DNA of 64,000 nt from Pseudaminobacter soli (ex Li et al. 2025) (GCF_003012705.1 NZ_PXYL01000006.1:62001-126000), one strand, 5' to 3'; shown: positions 43,697-52,135, counted from the stretch's first letter. A program made the numbers and translations. The notes: generated from the letters alone by a model not told the origin.

Positions 43697-43815
43697 GGCG
43701 GCATGATGCACCATATTCGCGCCGGCAAATCAACCCGACCTAGGGTTGTCCACCGGCGGAACAAAAGGAACGATGGCCCGTTCTAATTCATTGCAGATTA
43801 TGGAGAGGAACCCCC

Positions 43816-44079
43816 ATGGCCCGCCGCCAAATTGTCGGATCGATCGTCGTGGCGCTCATGATGGCCGGCCACGCGCAAGCACAGACTTCGCCCGGAGTCC
43901 CCGCGGAGAATGCCATCAAGCTTTCCGAGATCATTGCCAAGGTCGAGAAGCGGCCGCAGTTCCGTTACCTGAGCGAGATCAGCTGGGAGCAGGACGGCTA
44001 TTACGACATCACCTATTACACGACGGACAAGGCCAAGGTGGAGATCAAGATCGATCCCAAGACCGGCGAGCCGCGGTAG
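43816..44079 (+). CDS. Small periplasmic PepSY-domain protein
   Basis: Exported protein of 87 residues. The signal peptide (RQIVGSIVVALMMAGHAQA) ends near residue 22. The rest is one PepSY-like unit: KLSEIIAKVEKRPQFRYLSEISWEQDGYYDITYYT followed by KAKVEIKIDPKTGEPR, split at about 35-87, with the family pattern of a helix, then D-G-x-Y and a closing K-I-D-P-x-T-G. PepSY proteins may inhibit proteases or modulate partners. GAGAGGA precedes the ATG. It is monocistronic, before the terminator at 44138-44173. Confidence 0.75.
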   Translation: MARRQIVGSIVVALMMAGHAQAQTSPGVPAENAIKLSEIIAKVEKRPQFRYLSEISWEQDGYYDITYYTTDKAKVEIKIDPKTGEPR

Positions 44080-44137
44080 GGCATTCTTCCGCGAGAGTAG
44101 CTTCCGCTTCCTCATGGCAAACGGTGCCCCGGAATCA

Positions 44138-44173
44138 AAAGACCCGCCACGGGTCGGGCCGTGGCGGGTCTTT
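44138..44173. terminator. Strong bidirectional terminator
   Basis: AAAGACCCGCCACGG and its exact complement CCGTGGCGGGTCTTT form a 15-bp stem with a 6-base loop. It lies between the plus-strand PepSY gene and the minus-strand small hypothetical gene, with A and T runs suited to end both transcripts. Confidence 0.9.
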
Positions 44174-44193
44174 CGAACAGTCTTTCGATGACA

Positions 44194-44403
44194 CTATGAC
44201 AGCGTTGACAGATGACGCCTGAGTTCCGAGGCCAGGGCCGCGCGATCGATCAGCCCGTCCTGAAATTTACGTGTAAGGAATCTTGCCGCATTGCGACTTA
44301 GGGCGGACGGGACCTCCTTGCGGAGACCGGCCTCGGCGAGCACTTGCTCGATCATCGTCATGTCAGAAGGTGTCAGATATTGCCTGCGACTGTCGGAAGA
44401 CAT
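44194..44403 (-). CDS. Small hypothetical protein (69 residues)
   Basis: Protein of 69 residues, rich in Arg and Leu, with helical propensity. It opens MSSDSRRQYLTPSDMTMIEQVL and continues with AALSR-like SALSRNAARFLTRKF and a final ELRRHLSTLS, here given in parts. GGGAGG at proper spacing supports the ATG at 44403; an in-frame start at 44460 lacks such a site. There is no signal peptide. Similar short basic proteins in rhizobia are uncharacterised. It stands alone between the terminator and the upstream gap. Confidence 0.6.
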   Translation of the reverse strand: MSSDSRRQYLTPSDMTMIEQVLAEAGLRKEVPSALSRNAARFLTRKFQDGLIDRAALASELRRHLSTLS

Positions 44404-44724
44404 CCCATCCTCCCCTATTGGGTTGCGGTACTCAGAGACCCCCGACACCGGCAATTTCAAGCAAAACTACCGATAAACCGATAATGCACATTTTGGTGCT
44501 CAGCGTCTATGCTGACTTGCTCTTGATATAATCAAATGAACGTTGATGGCATCTACCACGTCTTTGTTGAATGCAGGTCATTTGGCGGCGGCGAAAATAT
44601 AGGCCGGCATCTTTTCTGCTATGGTCGGGGCGGCTCATTTCCCGCTTCCGGGCCCGGCGGTGACTGACGCACTGGATCGACATTGAGCCGGCTGCGTTAT
44701 CTGGCGCGCATGCCGTGAACCGGG
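44404..44724. other. 321-base intergenic region
   Basis: Upstream of both the small hypothetical gene (minus) and the flavin monooxygenase gene (plus). It includes an AT-rich stretch with the 13-base palindrome TTGATATAATCAA (44523-44535). No open frame with gene-like character was found. Confidence 0.55.
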
Positions 44725-45834
44725 ATGGAACAGGTGGCACAGCAACAAACGGATGCAAAAATCCTGATCGTCGGGGCCGGGCCAACCGGCCTCACTGCCG
44801 CGGTGGAACTGGCGCGGCGAGGCATTATTCCCCGCATAATCGATCGGAAGGAGGCGCCCACCCCGCTTAGCAAGGCGGTCGGCATCAGCCCGCACAGCCT
44901 CGATCTCCTTGAGCCGTCGGGTGTTTCGGAGCGCCTCTTGGCGGCAGGCCTCAGGATACGCCACGTGCATTTCAGCACGGAAGACCGCGAACTGGGCGTG
45001 GTTTACATCTCGGCTCTCTCGCATCGCTTCAATTTCCTGCTTTCACTGCCGCAGCGGGATACGGAAGCGATCATGGTCGGTAGGCTGGCCGAACTTGGGG
45101 TCGAGGTGGAGTGGCAGTCGTCGCTTGCCGGCCTCGAGGAAAACGCCGACGGGGTCGAGGTAACAATTGCGACGCCCAATGGCGAGGAAAAGGCGCGCTT
45201 CGATTGGGTGTACGGCGCCGATGGCATCGACAGCGCCGTGCGAAAGTCTTTGGCCATCGAATTTCAGGGTTACACGCATAAGCGGCAATGGAGCATTGCC
45301 GACGCGGAGATTTCCGACTGGCCCTATGAGCCGCTTTCAGGCCAGGCCTTTCTTCATCGGAACGGCGACTTGGGGTTCATCATCCCCATCGAAGAGGGGC
45401 GCTTCCGCGCGGTCTCGAATACTGACGACGCCCTGCGGCGCATCCCTGGCAACTATCGGGTGACAGAGGTCTTGCGGACCGATCGTTTCCACATTCCGGC
45501 GCGGCAGGCAAAGCGCTATCAGACGAACCGCGTCTTTCTGGGCGGCGACGCCGCCCACGCGCATTCGCCAGTGGGCGCACGCGGCATGAATCTCGGCATC
45601 GAGGACGCCACGTCTTTTGCCCGCCGCTTCTTCGACGGCACGTTGGCCGGCTACACCGGGGAGCGCTGGCCGATCGGGCGACGCTGGATCGTGCTCAGCG
45701 AACGGATCTTGCGGACGGCCCAGGCGACCAGCCCGACCGCACAAGCCTTCAGGAACTTCGCATTCTCGATCATCGGCCGCTTTCCTGCGCTGCAGCGCCC
45801 CTTTGTCGAGCGCATTGCAGGGCTCAAGGAATAA
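44725..45834 (+). CDS. FAD-dependent aromatic-ring monooxygenase family protein (PheA/TfdB/UbiH type)
   Basis: Flavoprotein monooxygenase of 369 residues. The N-terminal Rossmann motif GAGPTGLTAAVELARRG (about 17-33) binds the ADP part of FAD, DGIDSAVRKSL is the conserved DG motif, and GGDAAHAHSPVGARGMNLGIEDA, split here by position 273-295, is the GD motif contacting the ribityl chain. The protein is shorter than full TfdB/PheA hydroxylases (about 580), lacking the thioredoxin-like C-terminal domain. The substrate is unknown. The start has only a weak ribosome site. Neighbours give no pathway hint. Confidence 0.82.
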   Translation: MEQVAQQQTDAKILIVGAGPTGLTAAVELARRGIIPRIIDRKEAPTPLSKAVGISPHSLDLLEPSGVSERLLAAGLRIRHVHFSTEDRELGVVYISALSHRFNFLLSLPQRDTEAIMVGRLAELGVEVEWQSSLAGLEENADGVEVTIATPNGEEKARFDWVYGADGIDSAVRKSLAIEFQGYTHKRQWSIADAEISDWPYEPLSGQAFLHRNGDLGFIIPIEEGRFRAVSNTDDALRRIPGNYRVTEVLRTDRFHIPARQAKRYQTNRVFLGGDAAHAHSPVGARGMNLGIEDATSFARRFFDGTLAGYTGERWPIGRRWIVLSERILRTAQATSPTAQAFRNFAFSIIGRFPALQRPFVERIAGLKE

Positions 45835-46058
45835 AGCGACGGCTGGAATTTTTTTCCGCGAAAGTGGCCTGGCAGCTCCGCACCCTGCGCTTCCTGTGGG
45901 TCGGGAACGTTTACTATGGCCAACGCTTATTAAATTGAAACGCTTCCCGCGCGCCGCTCCCGCCCGCTCGCCGGACTGAACCCGCAACGCGTGCGTCGGA
46001 CGAGGCGGCAAGCTGGGCGCGGGCGCGAATTCCTGCATTGCGGAAAGGCCATCCGGGC

Positions 46059-46502
46059 ATGAAACGCGGAATCGGAGTCGACGAAGAAGAGGGCCCGGAC
46101 TTGAGTGTCCCGCTCAAAACGGTCTGCTTCATCATCATGAAGGCGCGGGAATTCGACGCCAAGGAGGACGTGTCCGAACCGGATCCGGGCTCCAACCCGA
46201 CGGACGACGAGAACGTCGGGGTTCTGGAGGACCATCGGGACGATCCCGTGCAGGAAGAGTTGCTCTCATTCATCTCGGATCTTTCCATCGACGAACAGAT
46301 CGACCTCGTGACGCTGATGTGGCTCGGCCGTGACGACTACGAGGCGAAGGACTGGGATGAGGTGCGCCGGCAGGCGACCGAGGCCCATAACGAGCATACG
46401 GCCGAGTATTTGTGCGGCGAGCCCTTGCTCGCGGATTACCTGGGGGACGGTCTCGACATGATCGGCCTGTCCTGCACCGACTACGAGAGCGGGCATTTGT
46501 GA
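46059..46502 (+). CDS. DUF3775 family protein
   Basis: Acidic protein of 147 residues with the DUF3775 domain. The family core is visible in LSIDEQIDLVTLMWLGRDDY and HNEHTAEYLCGEPLLADYL followed by GLDMIGLSC. The first 65 residues are rich in Asp and Glu. There is no signal peptide and no known activity; the domain is common in alphaproteobacteria. The ATG at 46059 has GGAAAGG about 10 bases upstream; a TTG at 46038 is also in frame. It is separate from the FNR-controlled unit that follows. Confidence 0.72.
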   Translation: MKRGIGVDEEEGPDLSVPLKTVCFIIMKAREFDAKEDVSEPDPGSNPTDDENVGVLEDHRDDPVQEELLSFISDLSIDEQIDLVTLMWLGRDDYEAKDWDEVRRQATEAHNEHTAEYLCGEPLLADYLGDGLDMIGLSCTDYESGHL

Positions 46503-46531
46503 GACTTCATTCGGGCGGTTTTTGCGTCTCT

Positions 46532-46545
46532 TTGATCCACATCAA
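46532..46545 (+). promoter_or_regulatory. FNR/FixK box
   Basis: TTGAT-CCAC-ATCAA matches the FNR/FixK consensus TTGAT-N4-ATCAA at all ten defined positions. Its centre lies at 46538.5. A -10-like TAGAAT at 46572-46577 would put the start near 46584, close to the -41.5 position used by class II activation. The next gene starts at 46611. Confidence 0.75.
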
Positions 46546-46610
46546 TGCGTGATGGCTTGAAGAAGAGTTGATAGAATTTGAGCTGCTGATTTACTCGGCG
46601 GAGTGGTGCC

Positions 46611-47261
46611 ATGTTCCGCAATCGACAGGACGCGGGGCGAAGACTGGCAGGCGAGTTGGCGAAGCTCGGCTTGGCCGATGCAATCGTGCTGGCGTTGCCG
46701 CGTGGTGGTGTTCCGGTCGGGGCTGAAATCGCGCTGGAGCTGAATGCTCCGCTCGATGTCGTCATCGTGCGCAAGATAGGGGCACCAGACAACCCGGAAC
46801 TGGCAGTCGGGGCAATCGTCGACGGCAACCCGCCCGATATCGTGCTCAACCGCGACATTGTGGAAGGATACGGCCTGGACGACGACCAGTTGCGCGTGCT
46901 GATCGACCGCGAGCGGCCTGAGCTGGAGCGGCGCCGGCTGGTCTATCGCGAGGGTAGAGAACCGCTACCCGTCGCGGGCAAGACGGCCATTGTGGTCGAT
47001 GATGGCGCTGCTACGGGAGCGACGATGAAGGTGGCGCTTCGTTCCATGAACCGGCGCTCGACGCTCGAAACGATCGCCGCCCTGCCGGTGGCGCCGCCCG
47101 AAACCGTCATGGAACTCAGCCGGGAAGCCGATCGGGTGGTCTGCATAAGTCAGCCGGCGCACTTCCTGGCGCTTGCATATCACTACCTGCACTTTCCCCA
47201 GCTCACGGACCAAGAGGTCGTCGATCTCTTGAGGAAGTTCAGGCCGCAGGACACCGGATAG
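46611..47261 (+). CDS. Phosphoribosyltransferase family protein
   Basis: Protein of 216 residues with a type I phosphoribosyltransferase fold. LALPRGGVPVGAEIA is the early strand-loop of the family, and the PRPP loop is TAIVVDDGAATGATMKVAL, with the two acidic residues Asp-Asp and GAATGAT. RKIGAPDNPELAVGAI is the flexible-loop region, typical of the stand-alone group often found near universal-stress or anoxia genes in proteobacteria. It follows an FNR/FixK box by 65 bases and precedes the PPOX-type gene by 16 bases. The base substrate is unknown. Confidence 0.82.
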   Translation: MFRNRQDAGRRLAGELAKLGLADAIVLALPRGGVPVGAEIALELNAPLDVVIVRKIGAPDNPELAVGAIVDGNPPDIVLNRDIVEGYGLDDDQLRVLIDRERPELERRRLVYREGREPLPVAGKTAIVVDDGAATGATMKVALRSMNRRSTLETIAALPVAPPETVMELSREADRVVCISQPAHFLALAYHYLHFPQLTDQEVVDLLRKFRPQDTG

Positions 47262-47277
47262 AACGAGGAGGATCGCG

Positions 47278-47724
47278 ATGCATATCCGCACATTGTCGGG
47301 TTTCGAATGCACGGAGTTGCTTGCCGGCAATCGGGTTGCCTTCCTGGCTTGTACCAAGGACGATCAGCCTTACGTCGTTCCGATCCACTACGCCTATTCC
47401 GACGGGCACGTTTATGCCTTCTCGATGCCCGGCAAGAAGATCGAATGGATGAGGGGCAATCCGCGCGTTTCCGTTTTCGTGGAGCAGCCTGGCAAGGGAA
47501 AGGCATGGAAAAGCGTGGTGGCCGAAGGCCGCTACGAGGAACTGCCGGACGAGATCGGACACAAGGTCGTTCGCGAACACGCCTGGTCGGTGCTGAGCAA
47601 GCATTACGACTGGTGGGAGCCGGGCGCCTTCAAGCCGTACGAGCAGCAGCTGTCTGGCCATTCGCCGCACATCTTCTTCCGCATCCTCGTGGAACAGATG
47701 TCGGGCCGCGAGGCCAAGGAGTGA
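47278..47724 (+). CDS. Pyridoxamine 5'-phosphate oxidase-like flavin-binding protein
   Basis: Protein of 148 residues with the split-barrel flavin-binding fold (PPOX/FMN-binding group). GNRVAFLACTKDDQPYVVPIHYAYSDGHVYAFSMPG, split by positions 19-54, holds the strand pattern of the family. KIEWMRGNPRVSVFVEQ is the next hallmark, and WKSVVAEGRYEEL completes the core. Such proteins bind FMN, F420 or haem; the C-terminus has no further domain. GAGGAGG precedes the ATG. It is cotranscribed with the phosphoribosyltransferase gene behind the FNR/FixK box, suggesting a role under low oxygen. Confidence 0.8.
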   Translation: MHIRTLSGFECTELLAGNRVAFLACTKDDQPYVVPIHYAYSDGHVYAFSMPGKKIEWMRGNPRVSVFVEQPGKGKAWKSVVAEGRYEELPDEIGHKVVREHAWSVLSKHYDWWEPGAFKPYEQQLSGHSPHIFFRILVEQMSGREAKE

Positions 47725-47791
47725 CGGCGCGCTGAAATCTAGAGTGGCGGTCATCCTGACGGATGCCCTCGATCCGCTCTATCTTGTTGTT

Positions 47792-47844
47792 TTAGCCGCA
47801 TTTGTGCGACGCCAAGCGATTCCGCTTGGCTGCAAAATGCTCTA
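47792..47844 (-). repeat. Dispersed 53-bp hairpin repeat, copy 3 of 3
   Basis: Read on the minus strand, it begins TAGAGCATTTTGCAGCC and ends ACAAATGCGGCTAA like the others. Its stem is CCAAGCG/CGCTTGG around GAAT, perfectly paired. The leading TAG (47844-47842) is the stop codon of the LuxR gene. Confidence 0.9.
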
Positions 47845-48681
47845 GCTCCCCGGCGACTGCATGAAGATGGAAAACAGCTCGCGCTGCGAGGAAATGCGCA
47901 TCTTGGCGTAGACGTTCTTGCGGTGGATGCGAACCGTGCCTGCGGAAATGCCCAGAATGTTGGAGATCGACTCCGACGAGTGCCCCTGCAGCACGAGGCC
48001 GACCACTTCCGTCTCCCTGGCCGTCAGCGCCGGCATGCCAAGGCGCGCCAGCGCGTCCTGCACGGTACGCCGCAGCACTTCCTTCTCGTCTTGCACGGGT
48101 TTCGCCGCCTTGAGCCTTGGGTCGGTTCGCCAATGCGCCTTGGCGATTTTTCCCAGCAGCGGCTCGACGCAGCGGAGCGTGCGCAGTTCGCGCGCCGAGA
48201 AGGCCGGCTGGCTGTTCCGGCGCATCAGCGATGTCACGATCGTCCAGCTTTCATTGCCGGGGATGAACATCGCGACCTCGTCCACCGGCCCGGTCTGCAC
48301 ATAGTAGGAGCGGTAATATTCGCTTTTGTAGAACTGGTCGGGTGCAACTTCGCCCAGGCGAAAGATGCCGGATTTCATTCCGTCGATGGACGCCTTGTAG
48401 AGCGGGTCCAGAAAATAGGGCCCGACCTCGTATTCGGTGACGTGGATGGCATACTGCTCAGGCGGAAAGGTGTGGTGCAGGCACAGCGGCACATCGGGGC
48501 CGTAATAGGCGAAGGTGACCGTATAATCGAACTCGGTCAGATACCGCAGTGTGGCGGTGAGGACATCGGGGAAGCCTGGCTCGCCCACCTGCGAAACCAG
48601 GTCGCCAAGCTGCGCATACCATTGCGGCTGGGAAAGGGGACTGCTGGCTGAAGCGCCGCCCGCCTTTGCTCCGCTCACCAT
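47842..48681 (-). CDS. LuxR family regulator without a partner synthase (LuxR solo)
   Basis: Regulator of 279 residues. The C-terminal GerE/LuxR helix-turn-helix spans about 215-275 (LTARETEVVGLVLQGHSSESIS, in parts, then ISAGTVRIHRKNVYAKM). The N-terminal 190 residues form a sensor of unclear type; it lacks an obvious match to the Trp/Tyr/Asp pattern of acyl-homoserine-lactone domains, and no luxI gene is in the window. AGGA precedes the ATG. It is divergent from the polyamine-type ABC operon, which it probably controls. Its stop codon is supplied by hairpin repeat copy 3. Confidence 0.83.
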   Translation of the reverse strand: MVSGAKAGGASASSPLSQPQWYAQLGDLVSQVGEPGFPDVLTATLRYLTEFDYTVTFAYYGPDVPLCLHHTFPPEQYAIHVTEYEVGPYFLDPLYKASIDGMKSGIFRLGEVAPDQFYKSEYYRSYYVQTGPVDEVAMFIPGNESWTIVTSLMRRNSQPAFSARELRTLRCVEPLLGKIAKAHWRTDPRLKAAKPVQDEKEVLRRTVQDALARLGMPALTARETEVVGLVLQGHSSESISNILGISAGTVRIHRKNVYAKMRISSQRELFSIFMQSPGS

Positions 48682-48723
48682 GCACTGGTTCCTATCTCAA
48701 AAGTAATATGCATTCTGGATTAT

Positions 48724-48742
48724 CCCAATTGGGAAATATCCC
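48724..48742. promoter_or_regulatory. Overlapping CCC/GGG dyads upstream of the LuxR gene
   Basis: CCCAATTGGG (48724-48733) is a perfect 10-base palindrome. It overlaps GGGAAATATCCC (48731-48742). TATCCCA also recurs as a direct repeat at 48721 and 48737. The site is 43-61 bases before the luxR start and about 140 bases before the ABC operon. Confidence 0.4.
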
Positions 48743-48882
48743 ATAAACAAGCATTATATGTAGAGTTTTGTCAAATAGAGGGATATGCTCGGCTTGAGGG
48801 GTTTCTGTATCAGATACCGATCGAGAGGCATATACCGGCGGGGGATCGCGCAAGCGCCCAGGCCGTAATTCGGGGGAGCAGA

Positions 48883-50004
48883 GTGTCCGATCACGGATCA
48901 GTGCCGGATATCGAGTTTCGATCGGCATCGAAGCATTATGGCGGGGTCGCCGCAGTCGAGAAGTTCGATCTGGTCGTCGAGGCCGGCACCTTTTTGTCGA
49001 TCCTCGGCCCGTCCGGCAGCGGCAAGACCACCTCGCTAAGGCTGATTGCGGGTTTCGAGCAGCCCACCAGCGGTGACATCCTTATTCGTGGCCAGTCGGT
49101 CACCGACGTGCCGCCCTACCGTCGCGCGGTGAACATGGTGTTCCAGCACTATGCGCTGTTCCCGCATATGACGGTCGCCCAGAACATCGCCTATGGCCTT
49201 CGCAACCAGCGGCCGCGGCTCGATAATGCGGAAATCGCGCGCCGCGTCGGCGAGGCTCTCGAGCTGGTGCAGCTGCCGGGTTTCGGCGACCGCCGTATCT
49301 TCCAGATGTCGGGTGGGCAGCAGCAGCGCGTGGCACTGGCGCGCGCGCTCGTCAACCGGCCCAATGTGCTGTTGCTGGACGAGCCGCTCGCCGCGCTCGA
49401 CCGCAAGCTGCGCGAGGACATGCAGCACGAGCTCCAGAGCCTGCAGCGCGAACTCGGCATCACTTTTGTGCTCGTCACGCATGACCAGGAAGAGGCCATG
49501 TCGATGAGCGACGTGGTCTGCCTGATGAACAAAGGGCGCATCGTTCAGAAGGGCTCGGCGCAGGAGCTTTACGACCGCCCGGCGGACGCATTCGTCGCCG
49601 GCTTCGTCGGCAAGTCCAACCTCATCGCCGGCACCGCGACAGCAGCAGATGGCACAACCGCCAGCATCGTGATGGACGGTATCGGTCGCCTGAGCGGGCA
49701 GCGCACCAATCAGGCAGCACCGCTCGCGGCCGGCCAGGCCGTCACGCTGTCGGTTCGGCCGGAGATCGTGGCCGTCGTGCCATCGACGCAGACGCTGGGC
49801 CAGGACCTCGACATCCGGCTGGAGGGCCGGATCGTCAACAGGATCTTCCTCGGCGACCTCACCGAATATCGAATCCATCATCCTGTCCTTGGGAACGTGC
49901 TGGCTCGCCGCTCCCGGCAGGCGGATGGAAGCGCCAGTTCCTTCGAGAAAGGCGATGCGGTCGCCTTCGGCTGGAGATCGGCGGACGTGCTGGCGGTGTC
50001 CTGA
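48883..50004 (+). CDS. Polyamine-type ABC transporter ATP-binding protein (PotA-like)
   Basis: ATPase of 373 residues for the second polyamine-type importer. It has Walker A GPSGSGKT (42-49), the Q-loop in NMVFQHYALFPHM, the signature MSGGQQQRV, Walker B VLLLDEP and the H-loop VTHDQEEA. A C-terminal TOBE-like domain follows from about 285 (LSVRPEIVAVVP). The start is GTG at 48883 with GGGGGAG 4 bases upstream; another GTG six codons later is possible. It is the first gene of a five-gene unit (ATPase, binding protein, two permeases, dehydrogenase), an order with the ATPase ahead as in potABCD. Confidence 0.9.
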   Translation: MSDHGSVPDIEFRSASKHYGGVAAVEKFDLVVEAGTFLSILGPSGSGKTTSLRLIAGFEQPTSGDILIRGQSVTDVPPYRRAVNMVFQHYALFPHMTVAQNIAYGLRNQRPRLDNAEIARRVGEALELVQLPGFGDRRIFQMSGGQQQRVALARALVNRPNVLLLDEPLAALDRKLREDMQHELQSLQRELGITFVLVTHDQEEAMSMSDVVCLMNKGRIVQKGSAQELYDRPADAFVAGFVGKSNLIAGTATAADGTTASIVMDGIGRLSGQRTNQAAPLAAGQAVTLSVRPEIVAVVPSTQTLGQDLDIRLEGRIVNRIFLGDLTEYRIHHPVLGNVLARRSRQADGSASSFEKGDAVAFGWRSADVLAVS

Positions 50005-50046
50005 GGGGATTTTTCACCGGATTCGGAAAACACAGGGAGGAAGACA

Positions 50047-51216
50047 ATGGCCGATTATGAGGATGCTCGCGCAGGCGTATTCCCGCGCAAGAAGTTCATG
50101 GACTTGCTGAAAAGCTATGAGCGCGGATCGATTTCCCGCCGCCATTTCCTGGGCGTGACCGGGCTCGGCGCGGCGACGATGGCGCTGGGCGGCGCGATGC
50201 CCGGCCTGTTCACCCGGCCGGCCTATGCCGAGGGGGATCTGGGCAACCAGCTGTCGATCGCGACCTGGCCGAACTACCACAACCCTGACGTTCTGCAGGA
50301 ATTCACCGACAAGACCGGCGTCGCCGTCGACGTCAACGTCTTCGGTTCCAACGAGGAGATGCTGGCCAAGCTTCAGGCGGGCAGCGCCGGCTGGAGCATG
50401 TTCGTCGCCACCAACTACACCATCTCGACCTATCAGCAGCTGGGCTTCATCGAGCCGCTCGAACTGGCCAAGCTGTCCAATTACGACGCGGCTTCGCAGG
50501 CCCAGCGCTTTGCCAATGAAGGCATGGTCGACGGCGTCGTCTACGCCATTCCGAAGCACTGGGGCACCACCGGCTTCATCCTCAACACCGCCCGTGTCGA
50601 CCCGAAGATCGCGACCTGGAAGGAATTCTGGGATCGCGCGATGACCGACTACACCGGTCGCGCCATCGTCCACGACTACCAGCTCACCGCCATCGGCATG
50701 GCGCTGAAATATTACGGCTATTCGTTCAACTCGGTGGATACCACCGAGCTGGCCAAGGCCGAGGAACTCTTGATGAAGGCCAAGCCGCATCTGTTCGGCA
50801 TCACCAGCGACTACCAGCCGCCGCTGCGCAATGGCGATGCCTGGATGTCGCTGTGCTGGGTGGGCGACGCCAAGCAGCTCAACCGCGACGACCCGAACAT
50901 GCTTTACGTGCTGGGTGCCGAAGGCGGCGAGATCTGGACCGACTTCTTCGTCATCCCCAAGGATGCGCCGCATCGTGAGGCGGCTTACGCCTTCCTCAAC
51001 TTCCTGCTCGATCCGGCCATCCAGGTCCGTGAAGCCGAGGTGGCGGGCTATCCGCTGACCGACAAGCGGGCGGTTGCGCTGCAGCCGGCAGAGGTGGTGA
51101 ACGATCCGATCCTCAACCCGGCGGCCGAGCTTCTGTCGGCTCTGGAATTCGGCGCGGCGGTGACGCTGACTGACCCGAACCGCGCCGAGATCATCGCGCG
51201 CTTCAAGTCGGCGTAA
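50047..51216 (+). CDS. Polyamine-type ABC transporter substrate-binding protein (PotD-like) with Tat signal
   Basis: Binding protein of 389 residues. An unusually long N-terminal lead carries a twin-arginine motif at Arg31-Arg32 (SRRHFLGVTG), with the cut after AYA near residue 61. The mature domain starts LSIATWPNYHNPDVLQEF, the PotD/F pattern for spermidine and putrescine binding proteins. IPKHWGTTGFILNT and AWMSLCWVGDAKQLN line the ligand cleft. Export of a folded binding protein by Tat is less common than Sec export. The cargo cannot be told apart from related amines or opines. Confidence 0.87.
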   Translation: MADYEDARAGVFPRKKFMDLLKSYERGSISRRHFLGVTGLGAATMALGGAMPGLFTRPAYAEGDLGNQLSIATWPNYHNPDVLQEFTDKTGVAVDVNVFGSNEEMLAKLQAGSAGWSMFVATNYTISTYQQLGFIEPLELAKLSNYDAASQAQRFANEGMVDGVVYAIPKHWGTTGFILNTARVDPKIATWKEFWDRAMTDYTGRAIVHDYQLTAIGMALKYYGYSFNSVDTTELAKAEELLMKAKPHLFGITSDYQPPLRNGDAWMSLCWVGDAKQLNRDDPNMLYVLGAEGGEIWTDFFVIPKDAPHREAAYAFLNFLLDPAIQVREAEVAGYPLTDKRAVALQPAEVVNDPILNPAAELLSALEFGAAVTLTDPNRAEIIARFKSA

Positions 51217-51236
51217 GGAACTGGAAGGCCGTGGCG

Positions 51237-52118
51237 ATGACAGCCGCTCTCGCGACATCAAACGAAGGCAGGCGAAAGTCCGTCGTCACGGCGCTGCTCC
51301 TGGCGCCCACGGCCCTCTGGTTCTTCGTGCTCCTCATCCTGCCCATGCTGGTGATCATCGTCTTCAGCCTGGGCGAGCGCGGACCGGTGGGCGGCTATCA
51401 GGCCGCTCTCACCCTCAAGCAATATGCCAGCCTGGGCTCCAGGCTGGCCGCCTTCAAGAACACCATCATGCTGGCGCCGGCGGGCACGCTGATCTCCGTG
51501 CTGGTCGCCTATCCGCTGGCCTATTTTTTGGCCGTAAAAGTGTCGCCGCGCTGGCGATACGGGCTACTCGTGCTGGTCGTTCTGCCGTTCTGGACCAGCC
51601 TTCTGGTGCGCACCTATGCCTGGATGTTCATCCTGAGCGGCAAGGGGCTGCCCGCGCTTTTGGCTGCAATCGGCTTTCCCGAAATCCAGATGATCAACAC
51701 GCCCTTTGCGGTGCTGCTGGGCATCGTCTATGCCTACATGCCGCTGATGGTGCTGCCGATCTTCGTCAGCCTCGAGAAGCTGGACAAGCGCCTGCTCGAC
51801 GCGGCGGCCGATCTGGGCAGCTCGCCTTTGCGCAGCTTCCTGACGGTGACGTTGCCGCTCTCGCTGCCGGGCGTGGTAACCGGCTCGCTGCTGGTCTTCA
51901 TCCTCTTGATGGGCGAGTTCCTCATCCCCTCGCTTTTGGGCGGCGGCAAGATCTTCTTCATCGGCAATGCGCTGGTCGATCTCTTCCTGCAGTCGCGCAA
52001 CTGGCCTCTCGGGGCGGCAATGTCGCTGACGCTGGTGATCGTCATGCTCGTACTGATCACGCTCTATGTCCGCCTCACCATGGCGGCGAGCGCCGGCAAA
52101 TCCCGCTCCTTGCCGTGA
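51237..52118 (+). CDS. Polyamine-type ABC transporter permease (PotB-like)
   Basis: Inner-membrane permease of 293 residues with six predicted helices. The first is LLAPTALWFFVLLILPMLVIIVF, in part, followed by a PotB-type loop. The EAA loop is DKRLLDAAADLGSSPLRSF near 185-205, and the first Ala-Ala-Asp-Leu-Gly matches the consensus. GGAAGG at 8 bases supports the ATG at 51237; a GTG two codons upstream is too close to it. It follows the binding-protein gene by 20 bases and precedes the second permease by 17. Confidence 0.88.
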   Translation: MTAALATSNEGRRKSVVTALLLAPTALWFFVLLILPMLVIIVFSLGERGPVGGYQAALTLKQYASLGSRLAAFKNTIMLAPAGTLISVLVAYPLAYFLAVKVSPRWRYGLLVLVVLPFWTSLLVRTYAWMFILSGKGLPALLAAIGFPEIQMINTPFAVLLGIVYAYMPLMVLPIFVSLEKLDKRLLDAAADLGSSPLRSFLTVTLPLSLPGVVTGSLLVFILLMGEFLIPSLLGGGKIFFIGNALVDLFLQSRNWPLGAAMSLTLVIVMLVLITLYVRLTMAASAGKSRSLP

Positions 52119-52135
52119 CTTGAAGGAAAAGCAGG

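Noticed and set aside
44523-44535. TTGATATAATCAA as a second FNR/FixK site
   Set aside because: The half-sites are separated by 3 bases, not 4, so the phasing is wrong for FNR/FixK dimers.
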